DNA of 64,000 nucleotides from Polyangiaceae bacterium (GTDB lineage: Bacteria > Myxococcota_A > Polyangia > Polyangiales > Polyangiaceae), in the NCBI GenBank assembly GCA_025937835.1, contig JAICQO010000003.1:83630-147629 (forward strand), read 5' to 3'. The position numbers and the translations under genes were made by a program. Positions 1 to 9,016 of this stretch are shown here, in pieces (position 1 is the first letter of the stretch; the number at the start of each line of letters is the position of its first letter). The notes under the pieces are model-generated. The model made no database searches, was not told the DNA's origin, and worked only from the letters and a program-made list of their open reading frames with translations.

Positions 1-807
1 CTTCATGGCCTTGGCGCGGTTCTTCAGCTGGCTGCGCTCGTCCTGACATTTCACGACGATGCCGCTCGGGATGTGCGTGATCTGCACGGCGCTGTTGGTG
101 GTGTTCACGCCCTGCCCGCCCGGACCGCCGCTCGCAGCGATGTCGACCTTCAGATCGCGCTCGTCGATCGTCACGTCTACGTCCTCGGCTTCGGGGAGCA
201 CGGCGACCGTGGCCGTCGAGGTGTGGATGCGACCCTGGGCTTCGGTCGCCGGCACGCGCTGCACGCGGTGCACGCCGCTCTCGTGCTTCAGCCGCGAATA
301 CACCCGCTCACCCGTGACCAGCGCGATCAGCTCCTTGAGCCCGCCAGCGGCGGCTTCGCTCGAGCTCAGGATCTCGACGCGCCAGCCGCGCCGCTCCGCG
401 TAGCGCGAGTACATGCGGAACAGGTCGGCGGCGAACAGCGCCGCCTCCTCTCCGCCCGTCCCGCCGCGGATTTCGAGGATGGTGTTCTTGTCGTCGTTCG
501 GGTCGCGCGGCAGGAGCAGCACGCGCAGCCGCGCTTCCACCTCGCCGCGCTCGTGCTCGAGGCTCTGGATCTCCTCGCGTGCGATCGGGCCGAGCTCCGG
601 GTCGTCGAGCGCCTCTCGATCGTCGGCGATGCGCCGCTCGATGGCCTCGAAGCGGTTCATGGCCTCGACGATCGGCGTGAGCTGGCTGCGCTCGCGGTTC
701 AGGGAGTTGAGCTTGCGCGGATCCGCGAACACCGCGGGGTCGCACAGGAGCTCCTCTACCTCCTCGTGACGCTTCACGAGGGAACGCAGCTTGTCGAGCG
801 GTAACAT
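1..807 (-). CDS. prfA: Peptide chain release factor 1 (3' end cut by window edge)
   Basis: Class I release factor that recognises UAA and UAG and triggers peptidyl-tRNA hydrolysis on the ribosome. The visible 269 codons start at an ATG with MLPLDKLRS and hold the RF1-type PAT tripeptide within [10 protein letters not shown] (RF2 would have SPF) followed by the catalytic GGQ in [17 protein letters not shown]. The domain order and N-terminal helical region match RF1 of about 355-360 residues, so roughly 90 residues lie beyond base 1. The stop of the DUF1385 gene is 5 bp upstream, so prfA is probably co-transcribed with rpmE and yqhQ, a widely conserved arrangement. No abnormality seen. Confidence 0.97.
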   Translation of the reverse strand, partial: MLPLDKLRSLVKRHEEVEELLCDPAVFADPRKLNSLNRERSQLTPIVEAMNRFEAIERRIADDREALDDPELGPIAREEIQSLEHERGEVEARLRVLLLPRDPNDDKNTILEIRGGTGGEEAALFAADLFRMYSRYAERRGWRVEILSSSEAAAGGLKELIALVTGERVYSRLKHESGVHRVQRVPATEAQGRIHTSTATVAVLPEAEDVDVTIDERDLKVDIAASGGPGGQGVNTTNSAVQITHIPSGIVVKCQDERSQLKNRAKAMK

Positions 808-812
808 CCGCC

Positions 813-1931
813 TCAGGCCGCCCGTGTCAAGAGCGCGCCGTAGTTCTCGTAGCTGCGGTCTTCCGTGGGCTCGGTGTTCTTGGTCTGCTCGCGCCCCAAC
901 GCGATCGAGAGCGCGCCGAGCGCCACCTCCAGCTGCCGATCGTCCGGTTCGATGGTGGTGATCTTCTGCACCAGGAAGCCGGGCCAGAGCAGCGCGCGCA
1001 GCGGGCCGCCCTTGGCGAAGCGCGCCAACAGCCGCTGCAGCTCGAAGGTGATGGCGGCGATGAACGGAAGCAACGGCAGCTTCATGAAGAAGAACACCAC
1101 GTTGTCCGCGAGCTTGCCGACGCCGAGCTGTGGCAGCAGCGGGCCTATCGCCGTGAACACCACGACCGAGACCAGCGCCACCATCACGATGAACGTCGTA
1201 CCGCAGCGCGGGTGCAGCGTGGTCTTCTTGCGCGCGTTCTCGACGGTCAGCGCTTCCCCGGACTCATAGGTGTAAATCGCCTTGTGTTCGGCGCCGTGAT
1301 ACTGGAACACGCGATAGATCTCGGGCAGGCGCCGGATCAGCAGCATGTACGAGACGAGGATCACCATCTTCGAGGCGCCTGTGATGGCCTGGAAGGCGGG
1401 GCTTCGAACGTCGAGGTCGAGCGAGAACAGCGAGCCGATGCCGGCCGCCAGCGCCTGGGGCAGCGCGACGAACAGGCCGATCGCGAACAGTACCGAGAGT
1501 ACCGTCATCAAGCTCTTCCCCTTCTCGGCCGGGGAGGCCGCGGGCAGCTCGGGCTCGTTGGTGGTGAGCGCCAGGATCGGCAGGGACAGCAGCGAGAGGG
1601 TGCTCGGCTGGGAGGCCTTCGCGGCCGCTGCGCCGCCCTCCGCCGCATCCAGATCCTTCTCGTAAATCTCCGCGGAAAACCGCAGCGCTCGGCTCCCCAG
1701 CTTCAGCGCCTCGACCAGAGCCACCACACCGCGGACGAGCGGCCAGGAGCGGCGGCCGCTCCGCAGGTCGGCCATCGGCTCTTCGCGCACGACGAGCTCA
1801 CCCCCGGCACGGCGGACGACGGCTGCGAACGCGTGCGGCGAGCGCATCATCACGCCCTCGATCAAGGCCTGGCCGCCGATGTACGGGCGCGCCACGCCGT
1901 CCGGGCCGATCACCAGAGGTTGGTTCGACAT
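813..1931 (-). CDS. DUF1385 (YqhQ-family) membrane protein
   Basis: The 372-residue protein has the family signatures [13 protein letters not shown] near residue 18, [15 protein letters not shown] near residue 215 and HPRCGTTFI near residue 243. Hydrophobic segments around 140-165, 185-200, 245-265 and 280-300 indicate a polytopic inner-membrane protein. The biochemical function of the family is not established. Its place between rpmE and prfA is a conserved neighbourhood in many bacteria, pointing to a housekeeping role linked to translation genes. The C-terminal tail (last 50 residues) is hydrophilic and probably variable. Start ATG is the only good one ahead of the conserved N-terminal motif. 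Confidence 0.93.
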   Translation of the reverse strand: MSNQPLVIGPDGVARPYIGGQALIEGVMMRSPHAFAAVVRRAGGELVVREEPMADLRSGRRSWPLVRGVVALVEALKLGSRALRFSAEIYEKDLDAAEGGAAAAKASQPSTLSLLSLPILALTTNEPELPAASPAEKGKSLMTVLSVLFAIGLFVALPQALAAGIGSLFSLDLDVRSPAFQAITGASKMVILVSYMLLIRRLPEIYRVFQYHGAEHKAIYTYESGEALTVENARKKTTLHPRCGTTFIVMVALVSVVVFTAIGPLLPQLGVGKLADNVVFFFMKLPLLPFIAAITFELQRLLARFAKGGPLRALLWPGFLVQKITTIEPDDRQLEVALGALSIALGREQTKNTEPTEDRSYENYGALLTRAA

Positions 1932-1980
1932 CAGCGGCAGTATAACCTCGCCGCGCCGAGCGGCGAGATGCGAGCGCCGC

Positions 1981-2190
1981 TTACTTCTTCGCGAGCGTCG
2001 CGTACTTGCGACGGAAGCGATCGACGCGACCTTGCGTGTCCATCAAACGCTGCTTGCCCGTGTAGAACGGGTGGCACGCGCCGCACACATCGGCGACGAG
2101 GTCCTTCTGCGTGGACCGGGTCTGGAAGCTGTTGCCGCACGCACAAGTGACGGTCAGAAGTTCGTAGGTGGGGTGGATGCCGTCTTTCAT
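1981..2190 (-). CDS. rpmE: 50S ribosomal protein L31 (zinc-binding type)
   Basis: Ribosomal large-subunit protein L31, 69 residues. It begins MKDGIHPTY and carries the four zinc ligands of the C+ type: CAC near residues 16-18 and CGAC near residues 36-39, followed by [18 protein letters not shown]. Zinc-containing L31 is often replaced by a zinc-free paralogue when zinc is scarce; no such paralogue is in this window. First gene of the rpmE-DUF1385-prfA block, with a good sigma70-like promoter about 30 bp upstream. Confidence 0.97.
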   Translation of the reverse strand: MKDGIHPTYELLTVTCACGNSFQTRSTQKDLVADVCGACHPFYTGKQRLMDTQGRVDRFRRKYATLAKK

Positions 2191-2217
2191 GGCGTTTCTC
2201 CGGGAAGCGGGGGCGGC

Positions 2218-2246
2218 AACCTAGCTCCGAGATCGGTGCTGTTCAA
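2218..2246 (-). promoter_or_regulatory. Predicted sigma70-type promoter of rpmE
   Basis: Read on the minus strand: TTGAAC at 2246-2241, a 17-bp spacer, then TAGGTT at 2223-2218, ending 27 bp before the rpmE start codon. Both hexamers match the housekeeping consensus in most positions and the spacing is optimal. A palindrome CCGAC-CA-GTCGG (2249-2260) abuts the -35 box. Prediction from sequence only. Confidence 0.5.
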
Positions 2247-2407
2247 GTCCGACCAGTCGGATAGGTCGTCTTCCAGCGCCAAAGGCAACGCGCCGGTGCC
2301 CGGGCCGGCCAGCGGTGTTTTATTGAATGATTCCGCTTCAATCGGAGCAGCCGAGCGCTTTGCCCCGAACTTGACGGCAATTGGACGCGAGGCCAAGGTG
2401 CAGCCTG

Positions 2408-3424
2408 ATGACGGACCGGCTGCCTGTCCAGGGGAGCGGCCCCCGCGAAGATCGCGAGAGGCCGACTCGCCGAGAGGCGATTCAACGGATCGGGCTCGCG
2501 GGCGCCGTGCTCGGCGGCTCGGCCGCCGCCGCTGCGCTCACGTTCGACCGCGGCGCGTTCGACCTGAGCCGCCCGACGGGCGAACGGCAGGTCCGCGATT
2601 TTCAGATCAAGCAGCGGGCCGCACAAGACCCGGTGATGGCGATCGCCAAGAGCAGCCAGGAACCGGAAGAGCTCGTGCGCCGCGCCGTGGCGGCGCTGGG
2701 CGGAATGAAGCGCTTCATCTCGAACGGCGACATCGTGGCGATCAAACCCAACATCGGCTGGGATCGCATGCCCGTGCACGCAGCGAACACGAACCCGCGC
2801 GTGGTGGCGGAGGTGGTGAAGCTCGCTTTCGACGCCGGCGCCAAGCAAGTGATCGTCACCGACGCCTCTTGCAACGAGCCGAACCGCTGCTTTCAGCGCT
2901 CGGGGATCTGGCGCGCGACCTACGCACTCGGCGCGACCGTGATCTTGCCCTCGGCCCATCGTTTTCGCGAGATCCGCATGCGCGGTGACGTGCTCGATCA
3001 GTGGCCGGTCTACACGCCGCTCGTCAACGCAGACAAGGTGATCAACGTCCCGGTCGCGAAGCACCACAACCTGTCCCGCTACACGGCGGCGATGAAGAAC
3101 TGGTACGGACTCCTCGGCGGCCGGCGCAACCGGCTACACCAGAACATCGACGTGTCGATCGCCGATCTCGCGACGTTCATGCGACCGACGCTGACGATCG
3201 TGGACGCGACGCGCGTGCTGCTCCGCAACGGGCCGCAGGGCGGCAACATCGACGACGCGCGGGACATGCACCAGGTGATCGCGAGCCTGGATCAGGTCGC
3301 GGTGGACGCCTACGGTTCGACGCTGATCGGCGAAAAGCCGGAGAACGTCCGCTACTTGAAGCTCGGCCACGAGCGCGGCATCGGCAACATGGATTGGCAG
3401 AGCGTGCCGCGCGTGGAGGTCTAG
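2408..3424 (+). CDS. DUF362 domain protein with Tat-like signal
   Basis: DUF362-family protein of 338 residues, exported and probably anchored. The N-terminus has a twin-arginine-like signal (RREAIQRIGLAGAVLGG, about residues 19-35) then a DUF362 domain containing VAIKPNIGWD, the VIVTDASCNEPNRCF segment and VPVAKHHNLSRYTAAMKNWYG. DUF362 proteins are often found with iron-sulfur proteins; the molecular role is not established. I chose the ATG at 2408 over an in-frame TTG nine codons upstream because AAGGTG lies a suitable distance before it. The next gene, a polyferredoxin, begins one base after this stop, so the two are translationally linked and probably form one redox unit. Confidence 0.85.
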   Translation: MTDRLPVQGSGPREDRERPTRREAIQRIGLAGAVLGGSAAAAALTFDRGAFDLSRPTGERQVRDFQIKQRAAQDPVMAIAKSSQEPEELVRRAVAALGGMKRFISNGDIVAIKPNIGWDRMPVHAANTNPRVVAEVVKLAFDAGAKQVIVTDASCNEPNRCFQRSGIWRATYALGATVILPSAHRFREIRMRGDVLDQWPVYTPLVNADKVINVPVAKHHNLSRYTAAMKNWYGLLGGRRNRLHQNIDVSIADLATFMRPTLTIVDATRVLLRNGPQGGNIDDARDMHQVIASLDQVAVDAYGSTLIGEKPENVRYLKLGHERGIGNMDWQSVPRVEV

Positions 3425-3425
3425 C

Positions 3426-5387
3426 TTGTCGGAGTATCCGTCTCCGCTGCCGTGGCTCGAGCGTAGCGGCAAGGTTCCGCCGCTCGATCGCCCACCGCCG
3501 CTCCCCCCGTCGCCGCCGGTGACGGGCGAAGCGTGCGGCTGCGGCAAGGCGCGCGGCAGCTGCTCGACGCCCGAAGCCGTAAAGGCATCGGCTCCCGCGC
3601 TCGAACGCCGCGCGGAAGCGACCAAGCCGCCGCCCGCCGCTGCCGCGCCGAAGAAGCCGGTGAAGAGCGGCCCCAAGCGGCCAGGCTCCGGCATCCCCGC
3701 GCGGCCGATCATCCGGCGTTTGGTGTGGGCGCGACGCATCGCCCAGGCCGGCTTCCTAGGCGTGTTCTTGTGGTTCTTGTGCGCGACGGCCTTCCGGGGA
3801 ACCTTCGCCGCGGGCGCTGAGCAAGCCGTGCGCTTGCCGCTGCCGGTCGAGGCCTTCTTGCTCGCCGATCCGTTCGTGGCGGCGATGACGCTGCTCAGCA
3901 CGCACACGGTGTATCGGGGCCTGGCCTGGGCGCTCGTGATCGTGCTGGTCACGCTGGTGTTCGGGCGGGTGTTCTGCGGTTGGATCTGCCCCTTCGGAAC
4001 GCTGCACCATTTCTTCGGCTGGATCTTCCCGAGCCGCTATTTGCGCGGCGGCCGGCGCGTGGAGTCGAACAAGACCAAGCTCTGGCAGCGCGGCAAGTAC
4101 TACCTGATGTGGGGCTTCCTGGCGGCTGCGGTCGCGGGCAGCGCCATCGGAGGCCTACTCGATCCGATCTGCGTCGCAGTGCGAGCGATCGGCCTCGGCG
4201 TGTTGCCCGCGCTGCAATATCTGGGCATTCGCTCGGGCGAGGTGATCGCGGAGTCGAACGTGCGTTCGCTGCAGACCGCCGCCGACGGCACGCAAGACGT
4301 CCTGTCGCAGAGTGTGTGGACCGCGAACCAGGCCTACTTCCACCAGACCTGGTTCATCCTGTTCTTCCTGGTCGCGATCCTGTTCATGAACCGGATCGTG
4401 CCGCGCTTCTGGTGCCGCGCGCTCTGCCCGCTCGGCGCCTTTCTCGGCGTGATGTCGCGCTTCGCGCTGTTCGGCATGGAGAAGGACCACGCCAAGTGCA
4501 CGGACTGCAACCTGTGCCTGGTCCACTGCCAGGGCGCCGATAGCCCGCAGGGGGGTGTGAAGCACCGCAAGGACGAGTGCCACATGTGCCTGAACTGCGA
4601 GAACGCCTGCCCCGAGGACGTGATCAAGTTCCGGTTCTTGCCGGGCCTGAAGGGCACCGTGACCAAGCCCGATCTCGAGCGGCGCACGGTGGTGACGGCC
4701 GCGGCCGCCGGCGTCGTCGCCGTGCCCGCCATGCGGATCGCGAACTGGCCCGACAAGGCCTACAGCGAGAAGGTGATCCGCCCGCCGGGCGCGGTCGAGG
4801 AGCGCGAGTTCCTCGAGCGCTGTATCCGCTGCGCGGAGTGCATGAAAGTCTGCCCGAACAACGCCCTGCACCCGGCGTTCTTCGAGGCGGGCGTCGAGGG
4901 GCTGTGGACGCCGATCCTGATCCCGCGCATCGGGTACTGTGAATTCTCGTGCGTGCTGTGCGGCCAGGTCTGCCCCACGGGTGCGATCCAGAAGATCGAC
5001 GAGAAGCAGAAGATGGGCGTCGGCCAGAAGCCGATCAGCATGGGAACGGCCATGTACGACCAGGGCCGCTGCCTGCCCTGGTCGATGGCCACCCCTTGCA
5101 TCGTCTGCGAAGAGTTCTGTCCGACCTCGCCGAAGGCGATCTGGGCCGAGGAAGTGGACGTCCCCAAGCGCGACGACAAGTACACCGAAAAAGGACAGCA
5201 CGCCGCGATGCTGACCGTGAAGGTCCAGCGGCCGCACGTCGATCCCTCGCTGTGCGTCGGCTGCGGCGCGTGCGAAAAGGTCTGCCCGATCGTGGACAAA
5301 CCGGCGGTTTACGTGACGAACGCCGGCGAGACGCGCTCCAAGACCAACGTGATCTTGCTCGAAAATACCAGCTACGGCCAAGGCTGA
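3426..5387 (+). CDS. NapH/NapG-like multi-cluster ferredoxin membrane protein
   Basis: A 653-residue electron-transfer protein that looks like a NapH-type quinol-oxidising subunit fused to a NapG/MauM-type ferredoxin. After a Pro/Cys-rich hydrophilic start come membrane segments (about 100-120, 155-180, 220-245, 305-325) with the NapH motifs CGWICPFG and CRALCPLG. Two 4Fe-4S motifs follow (CTDCNLCLVHC, CHMCLNCENACP), then a second Tat-like segment (LERRTVVTAAAAGVVAV, about 418-435) and four further Cys clusters (CIRCAECMKVCP, CEFSCVLCGQVCP, CIVCEEFCP, CVGCGACEKVCP). Start is a TTG one base after the DUF362 stop. The partner enzyme is unknown; no periplasmic nitrate reductase gene is adjacent. 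Confidence 0.88.
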   Translation: MSEYPSPLPWLERSGKVPPLDRPPPLPPSPPVTGEACGCGKARGSCSTPEAVKASAPALERRAEATKPPPAAAAPKKPVKSGPKRPGSGIPARPIIRRLVWARRIAQAGFLGVFLWFLCATAFRGTFAAGAEQAVRLPLPVEAFLLADPFVAAMTLLSTHTVYRGLAWALVIVLVTLVFGRVFCGWICPFGTLHHFFGWIFPSRYLRGGRRVESNKTKLWQRGKYYLMWGFLAAAVAGSAIGGLLDPICVAVRAIGLGVLPALQYLGIRSGEVIAESNVRSLQTAADGTQDVLSQSVWTANQAYFHQTWFILFFLVAILFMNRIVPRFWCRALCPLGAFLGVMSRFALFGMEKDHAKCTDCNLCLVHCQGADSPQGGVKHRKDECHMCLNCENACPEDVIKFRFLPGLKGTVTKPDLERRTVVTAAAAGVVAVPAMRIANWPDKAYSEKVIRPPGAVEEREFLERCIRCAECMKVCPNNALHPAFFEAGVEGLWTPILIPRIGYCEFSCVLCGQVCPTGAIQKIDEKQKMGVGQKPISMGTAMYDQGRCLPWSMATPCIVCEEFCPTSPKAIWAEEVDVPKRDDKYTEKGQHAAMLTVKVQRPHVDPSLCVGCGACEKVCPIVDKPAVYVTNAGETRSKTNVILLENTSYGQG

Positions 5388-5469
5388 GCCGCCCTCTGCT
5401 CGGCGGTTTGCAGGGGCTGGCGAGCAGCCTTGTTTTGGGCGACACTACCTGGCGAACGGGGTTGTGCAG

Positions 5470-7194
5470 ATGACGTCCAAGGTTGGTTTCCGGCTGTCCC
5501 GGCTCGGGGGTCTGTTCATGTTCCTGAGCGCGCTGCCCGCGAGCTGCGGACGCGCCGAGCTGCCCACGAACGGCCCCGACGAATACGAGTTCGGTGCCGG
5601 CCGCGGCGGCCGCGTCAACCACGCGGGTGAAGGCGGCGAAGACTCCGGCGGAGACATCGGCGCCGGCGGCACGGGCGGCGTCGTGACCGGTGGCGTCCCG
5701 AGCAACGGCGGCGTGCCGACGGGTGGCACGCCCCCGACCGGCGGCGTCAACCCGGGCGGCGGCACCACGGGCGGCGTCGCGCCCGCGGGCGGTCGCGGTG
5801 GCACGGGCGGCAGCACGGGCGGCCGTGCCTCGGGGGGCCGCGGCGGCACGACCGGCGGCTTCGGCCCGGGCGGAGAGGGCGGCGCGGGCGGCGGCAGCAA
5901 CTGCGGCGACGGGATCTGCACGCTCGACGAGAACCCGAGCACGTGCGCCGTCGATTGCGGTGCCTGCGGCGACGGCGTCTGCAGCCCCGCAGAGAAGGCC
6001 ACCTGCGTCATCGACTGCATCATGAGCTGCGGCAACATGAAGTGCGAGTCGGGCCTGGGAGAGAACCCCGACAACTGCGCGCTCGACTGCCCGCTCGTGT
6101 GCGGTGACGGCCTCTGTTACAACGCCGAGCTCGCCACCTGCCCCACGGATTGCGGCCCGTACTGCGGCAACCAGGTCTGCGAGGCGACCGAAGAGGGCTG
6201 GTGCCCGGACTGCCCGCCGAGCTGCAACGACGACGGCGTCTGCTCGTCGAACGAGTCGCAGTTCGATTGCAGCGACTGCACGTGCGGCAACTATCGCTGC
6301 AGCGCGGACGAGACCCCGGATTCGTGCCCGCGCGATTGCGGAGAGTGCGGCGACGGCGTGTGCAGCCTGATGGAAACGAACTTGAGCTGCCGCAAGGACT
6401 GCGGAGCTTGCGGGGACGCGCTGTGCTGGCCCGACGAGATGTGCCCCACGGATTGCCGAGAAGGCTGCGGCGACGGCGTCTGCTCCGGCACCGAGCGTTT
6501 CTACTGCTTCCGCGATTGTCCGGTGCCGGGCTCCGTGTGCGGCGACGGGTACTGCGGCGACGACGAAACCGCGCAGAGCTGCGCGTTCGATTGCGGTAGC
6601 TGCGGTGACGGGTTGTGCGGCGCGCGAGAAGACAACTACGCCTGCCCGGCGGACTGCGGCGAAGTCTGCGGCGACGGCCAGTGCTCGGACAGCGAGAGCC
6701 CGGGCTCCTGCCCGTTCGACTGCGGGGCCACGTTCCCGTGCGGCGACTTCATTTGCCAACCTGGCGAGTCGGCCGCAACCTGCCCGTACGACTGCGGCGG
6801 GTGCGGCGACGGCGTCTGCGGAGGCAACGAGTATCCGGAAATCTGCCCCGCTGATTGCGCGTACTGCGGCGACCTCTTGTGCGGCCCGACGGAGAACGAG
6901 CTCCAATGCCCCGACGACTGCACGAGTTGCGGTGACGGCATCTGCATCGGCGCCGAGACCTCGTACATTTGCCCGAACGACTGCGGGATGATCTACCGCT
7001 GCGGCGACGGCGTCTGCTCGAACACCGCGGAGGATCTGTTCGAGCCGTTCTGGTGCCAGGTCGATTGCGGCCTACCCGAGAGCTGCGGCAACGGCCTGTG
7101 CGAGCCGACCGACGCCGTCTTGTGCCCGGAGGAATGCCCCGGCGGCGGCCCGATCCCGCTGCCGATTCCGGGCGCTGGCGGCTCGTCCTTCTGA
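5470..7194 (+). CDS. Lipoprotein with about 19 CGDGxC-type Cys-rich repeats
   Basis: A secreted, lipid-anchored protein of 574 residues. The signal peptide ends in a lipobox (LPASC, Cys about residue 26), followed by a Gly/Thr-rich linker (about 45-140) and then about 19 tandem modules of 18-25 residues with the pattern CGDGxCxxxExxxxCxxDC. Each module carries four Cys and several acidic residues, which suggests small disulfide knots or metal-binding loops; this is inference. The C-terminal tail is Gly/Pro-rich. The ATG is preferred over a GTG two codons upstream because of spacing from a CGGGG stretch. Similar Cys-rich surface proteins are common in myxobacteria but I do not know a function. 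Confidence 0.85.
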   Translation: MTSKVGFRLSRLGGLFMFLSALPASCGRAELPTNGPDEYEFGAGRGGRVNHAGEGGEDSGGDIGAGGTGGVVTGGVPSNGGVPTGGTPPTGGVNPGGGTTGGVAPAGGRGGTGGSTGGRASGGRGGTTGGFGPGGEGGAGGGSNCGDGICTLDENPSTCAVDCGACGDGVCSPAEKATCVIDCIMSCGNMKCESGLGENPDNCALDCPLVCGDGLCYNAELATCPTDCGPYCGNQVCEATEEGWCPDCPPSCNDDGVCSSNESQFDCSDCTCGNYRCSADETPDSCPRDCGECGDGVCSLMETNLSCRKDCGACGDALCWPDEMCPTDCREGCGDGVCSGTERFYCFRDCPVPGSVCGDGYCGDDETAQSCAFDCGSCGDGLCGAREDNYACPADCGEVCGDGQCSDSESPGSCPFDCGATFPCGDFICQPGESAATCPYDCGGCGDGVCGGNEYPEICPADCAYCGDLLCGPTENELQCPDDCTSCGDGICIGAETSYICPNDCGMIYRCGDGVCSNTAEDLFEPFWCQVDCGLPESCGNGLCEPTDAVLCPEECPGGGPIPLPIPGAGGSSF

Positions 7195-7284
7195 GCCGCG
7201 CTTGGCCCTGCGGCCGATGCTCGCTGAGCCGCGGAACGATTGGGCTCTTCCAGCGCCCGGCGAGCGTTGTAAAGTCCTGCGGCA

Positions 7285-8673
7285 ATGAGCGAAGCGGCGA
7301 CGCCCCGGGACCTTGCGGCCCAGCGAGCCATCGCCGCTCGTGTGGCCAAGTGGCTGGTCGACAAAGGGCGACCGGACGAAGCCGTCGCGCTGCTCGCGGT
7401 CTGGGCCTCCAGTGGGCCGAACGACAGCGAGGGCCAGGGCCTCTTGGCCGAAGCGCTGCGCATCGATCCGGCCGCGCGCGTCGCGCAGCAAGCGTTCGAG
7501 CGGATGGAGGGCGTAGACGGCGATCACTCCGAGCTCGAGCAGGCGCGCGCACGCCTCGGCGTCGAAGAGCTCGGCCGCCTGGAAGCCGAGATGCGCCGGC
7601 CCTCGTTCCGGCGCGCCCAGATGGGGTTCAACAACAACATCCGCACGGGTGATGCGGTGTTTCACGTGCAGACCGAGGACTCGGGCCTCGACCAACCCCA
7701 CGTGATCACGCATTTGTTCGCCGACGGCGGGCGCGTGATCAAGAGCCACAAGCGCTCCTACGCAGACCAGGTCGCGCGAGCCGACGTGGGCGAGTTCGTG
7801 CGCAAGCTGATGAAGGCCCAGCACCTGGAAATGGTGCTCGCGCTGCGTGAAGGCCGCTTCGCCGACGTGATAGCGGGTCGCGCCACGGGCGGCCTCGAGG
7901 TTCTGACGCAGCCACCGAACGTCGAGAACATTCGCAAGCTCGCCGGCAACAAGGCTGCCCGCGCAGAGGCCAGCAGCGCCTCGATCTCCGTCAAGCCCGA
8001 GGCCCCGAGCCCGGCGCCGAAGCCCGCTCCTCGACCGGGCGCGCGGTTCTCGCTCCAGGTGTTGCGCAGCCTGACGGGTGGACCGGAACGTTACGCGCCC
8101 GAGGGGGAGAGCGCGTTGATCGGGTCGGAGGGGGAAGTCAATCTACCGGGAGAGCGCTTCTGCCATCCGCGCGAAGCGTCGATCTCGTTGCGCGACGGCC
8201 GGCTGTGGCTCGACGACCTCGAGGGCGGCAACGGGGTGTTCCTGCGCATCCGCACGCCGGTCGAGCTCGACTTCGGCGACGAGTTCGTGATCGGCGATCA
8301 GCTGCTGCGCGTCGAGCGCAACCCGGTCGCGGACGACGGTCCCGATCCGGATCCCACCTATTTCTACTCATCGCCGAAGTGGCCGTCGTCGTTTCGGATC
8401 GTCCAGATCTTCGAGGGTGGCGCGCTCGGCTGCGCCGTGGTGGCACGCGGTAACACCCTGCAGGTTGGCTCGGCGATCGGCGATCTGATCTTCCCGGACG
8501 ACCCGCTGATGGCCGATCAGCACTGCGTGATCGAGGAGCAGGCCGGCACGGTGATGCTGACCGATCTGGCCACGCGCACCGGCGTGTTCGTCCGCATTCG
8601 CGGCGAACAGGAGATCGCGGGAGGCGACGAGCTCCTCGTCGGCCGCACCCGCTTGCTGGTCGAGTTCGGCTGA
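7285..8673 (+). CDS. Protein with TPR-like N-terminus and two FHA domains
   Basis: Cytoplasmic protein of 462 residues. The N-terminal 90 residues are helical and TPR-like; the middle (about 90-230) is an unassigned domain (RRAQMGFNNNIRTGDAVFHVQTE). The C-terminal half carries two FHA phosphothreonine-binding folds, about 270-345 (IGSEGEVNLPGE, then FCHPREASISLRDGRLWLDD) and about 370-460 (VGSAIGDLIFPDDPLMADQHC). The Ser/Arg residues that hold phosphothreonine in canonical FHA domains are only partly recognisable, so binding may be divergent. FHA proteins in myxobacteria usually work with Ser/Thr kinases or type VI secretion; neither is adjacent. Convergent with the small lipoprotein downstream. 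Confidence 0.82.
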   Translation: MSEAATPRDLAAQRAIAARVAKWLVDKGRPDEAVALLAVWASSGPNDSEGQGLLAEALRIDPAARVAQQAFERMEGVDGDHSELEQARARLGVEELGRLEAEMRRPSFRRAQMGFNNNIRTGDAVFHVQTEDSGLDQPHVITHLFADGGRVIKSHKRSYADQVARADVGEFVRKLMKAQHLEMVLALREGRFADVIAGRATGGLEVLTQPPNVENIRKLAGNKAARAEASSASISVKPEAPSPAPKPAPRPGARFSLQVLRSLTGGPERYAPEGESALIGSEGEVNLPGERFCHPREASISLRDGRLWLDDLEGGNGVFLRIRTPVELDFGDEFVIGDQLLRVERNPVADDGPDPDPTYFYSSPKWPSSFRIVQIFEGGALGCAVVARGNTLQVGSAIGDLIFPDDPLMADQHCVIEEQAGTVMLTDLATRTGVFVRIRGEQEIAGGDELLVGRTRLLVEFG

Positions 8674-8717
8674 GCCCAGGTCCGGCCCGGGCGAAACTCG
8701 GGCCACAAAAACACAGC

Positions 8718-8742
8718 GGCCGGAGCGCTGAGCGCCCCGGCC
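8718..8742 (-). terminator. Predicted intrinsic terminator between convergent genes
   Basis: A GC-rich hairpin GGCCGG-A-GCGCT / AGCGC-C-CCGGCC with one internal mismatch. Read on the minus strand it is followed within 8 bp by GTTTTTG, so it best serves the Ala/Pro-repeat lipoprotein gene ending about 40 bp upstream. It could also act weakly on the plus-strand FHA transcript. Confidence 0.5.
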
Positions 8743-8782
8743 TCCATGTCTAGACCCGGTCCGAAGACCGAGGCCTATGCCC

Positions 8783-9016
8783 TCACGGGGCCGGCGTCGC
8801 GGGGGCCGCGTCGGCCGGAGCCGCGTCAGCCGGGGCCGCGTCGGCCGGGGCCGCGTCGGCCGGAGCCGCGTCAGCCGGAGCCGCCTCGGCGTCGGCCGGC
8901 TTGGCTTCCTCGACCGCCGCCGCGTCGGGGGACTCCGCTTCCGGAACCGCCTCGCCGCCGCAAGCAAACGCCAGAGCACACACCGGGATGAGGGCAACGA
9001 ACTTCGTAATCGACAT
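8783..9016 (-). CDS. Small lipoprotein with Pro-Ala-Asp-Ala-Ala repeats
   Basis: A 77-residue lipoprotein: signal peptide MSITKFVALIPVCALAFAC with the lipobox Cys at about residue 19, then an acidic Ala/Pro-rich mature part whose second half is tandem PADAA/PAEAA units. The start at 9016 is fixed by an excellent Shine-Dalgarno (AGGAGG, 9 bases before the ATG). At DNA level the repeats are a 15-bp array of GCCGCGTCGGCCGGG-type units, prone to slippage. Probably an extended tether or spacer in the envelope; no specific function can be assigned. Confidence 0.75.
   Translation of the reverse strand: MSITKFVALIPVCALAFACGGEAVPEAESPDAAAVEEAKPADAEAAPADAAPADAAPADAAPADAAPADAAPATPAP
8799..8888 (-). repeat. 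15-bp tandem repeat inside the small lipoprotein gene
   Basis: About six imperfect copies of a 15-bp GC-rich unit in frame with the gene, each coding for Ala-Pro-Ala-Asp-Ala. The copies differ by one or two bases (cggccgg versus cagccgg). Copy number is likely to vary among relatives without changing the reading frame. Confidence 0.7.

Noticed and set aside
5035..6906. 623-codon Ala/Val/Arg-rich minus-strand frame opposite the Cys-rich repeat gene
   Set aside because: Low-complexity mirror of the CGDGxC repeats with no recognisable domain; the plus-strand gene with lipobox and 19 modules is convincing.
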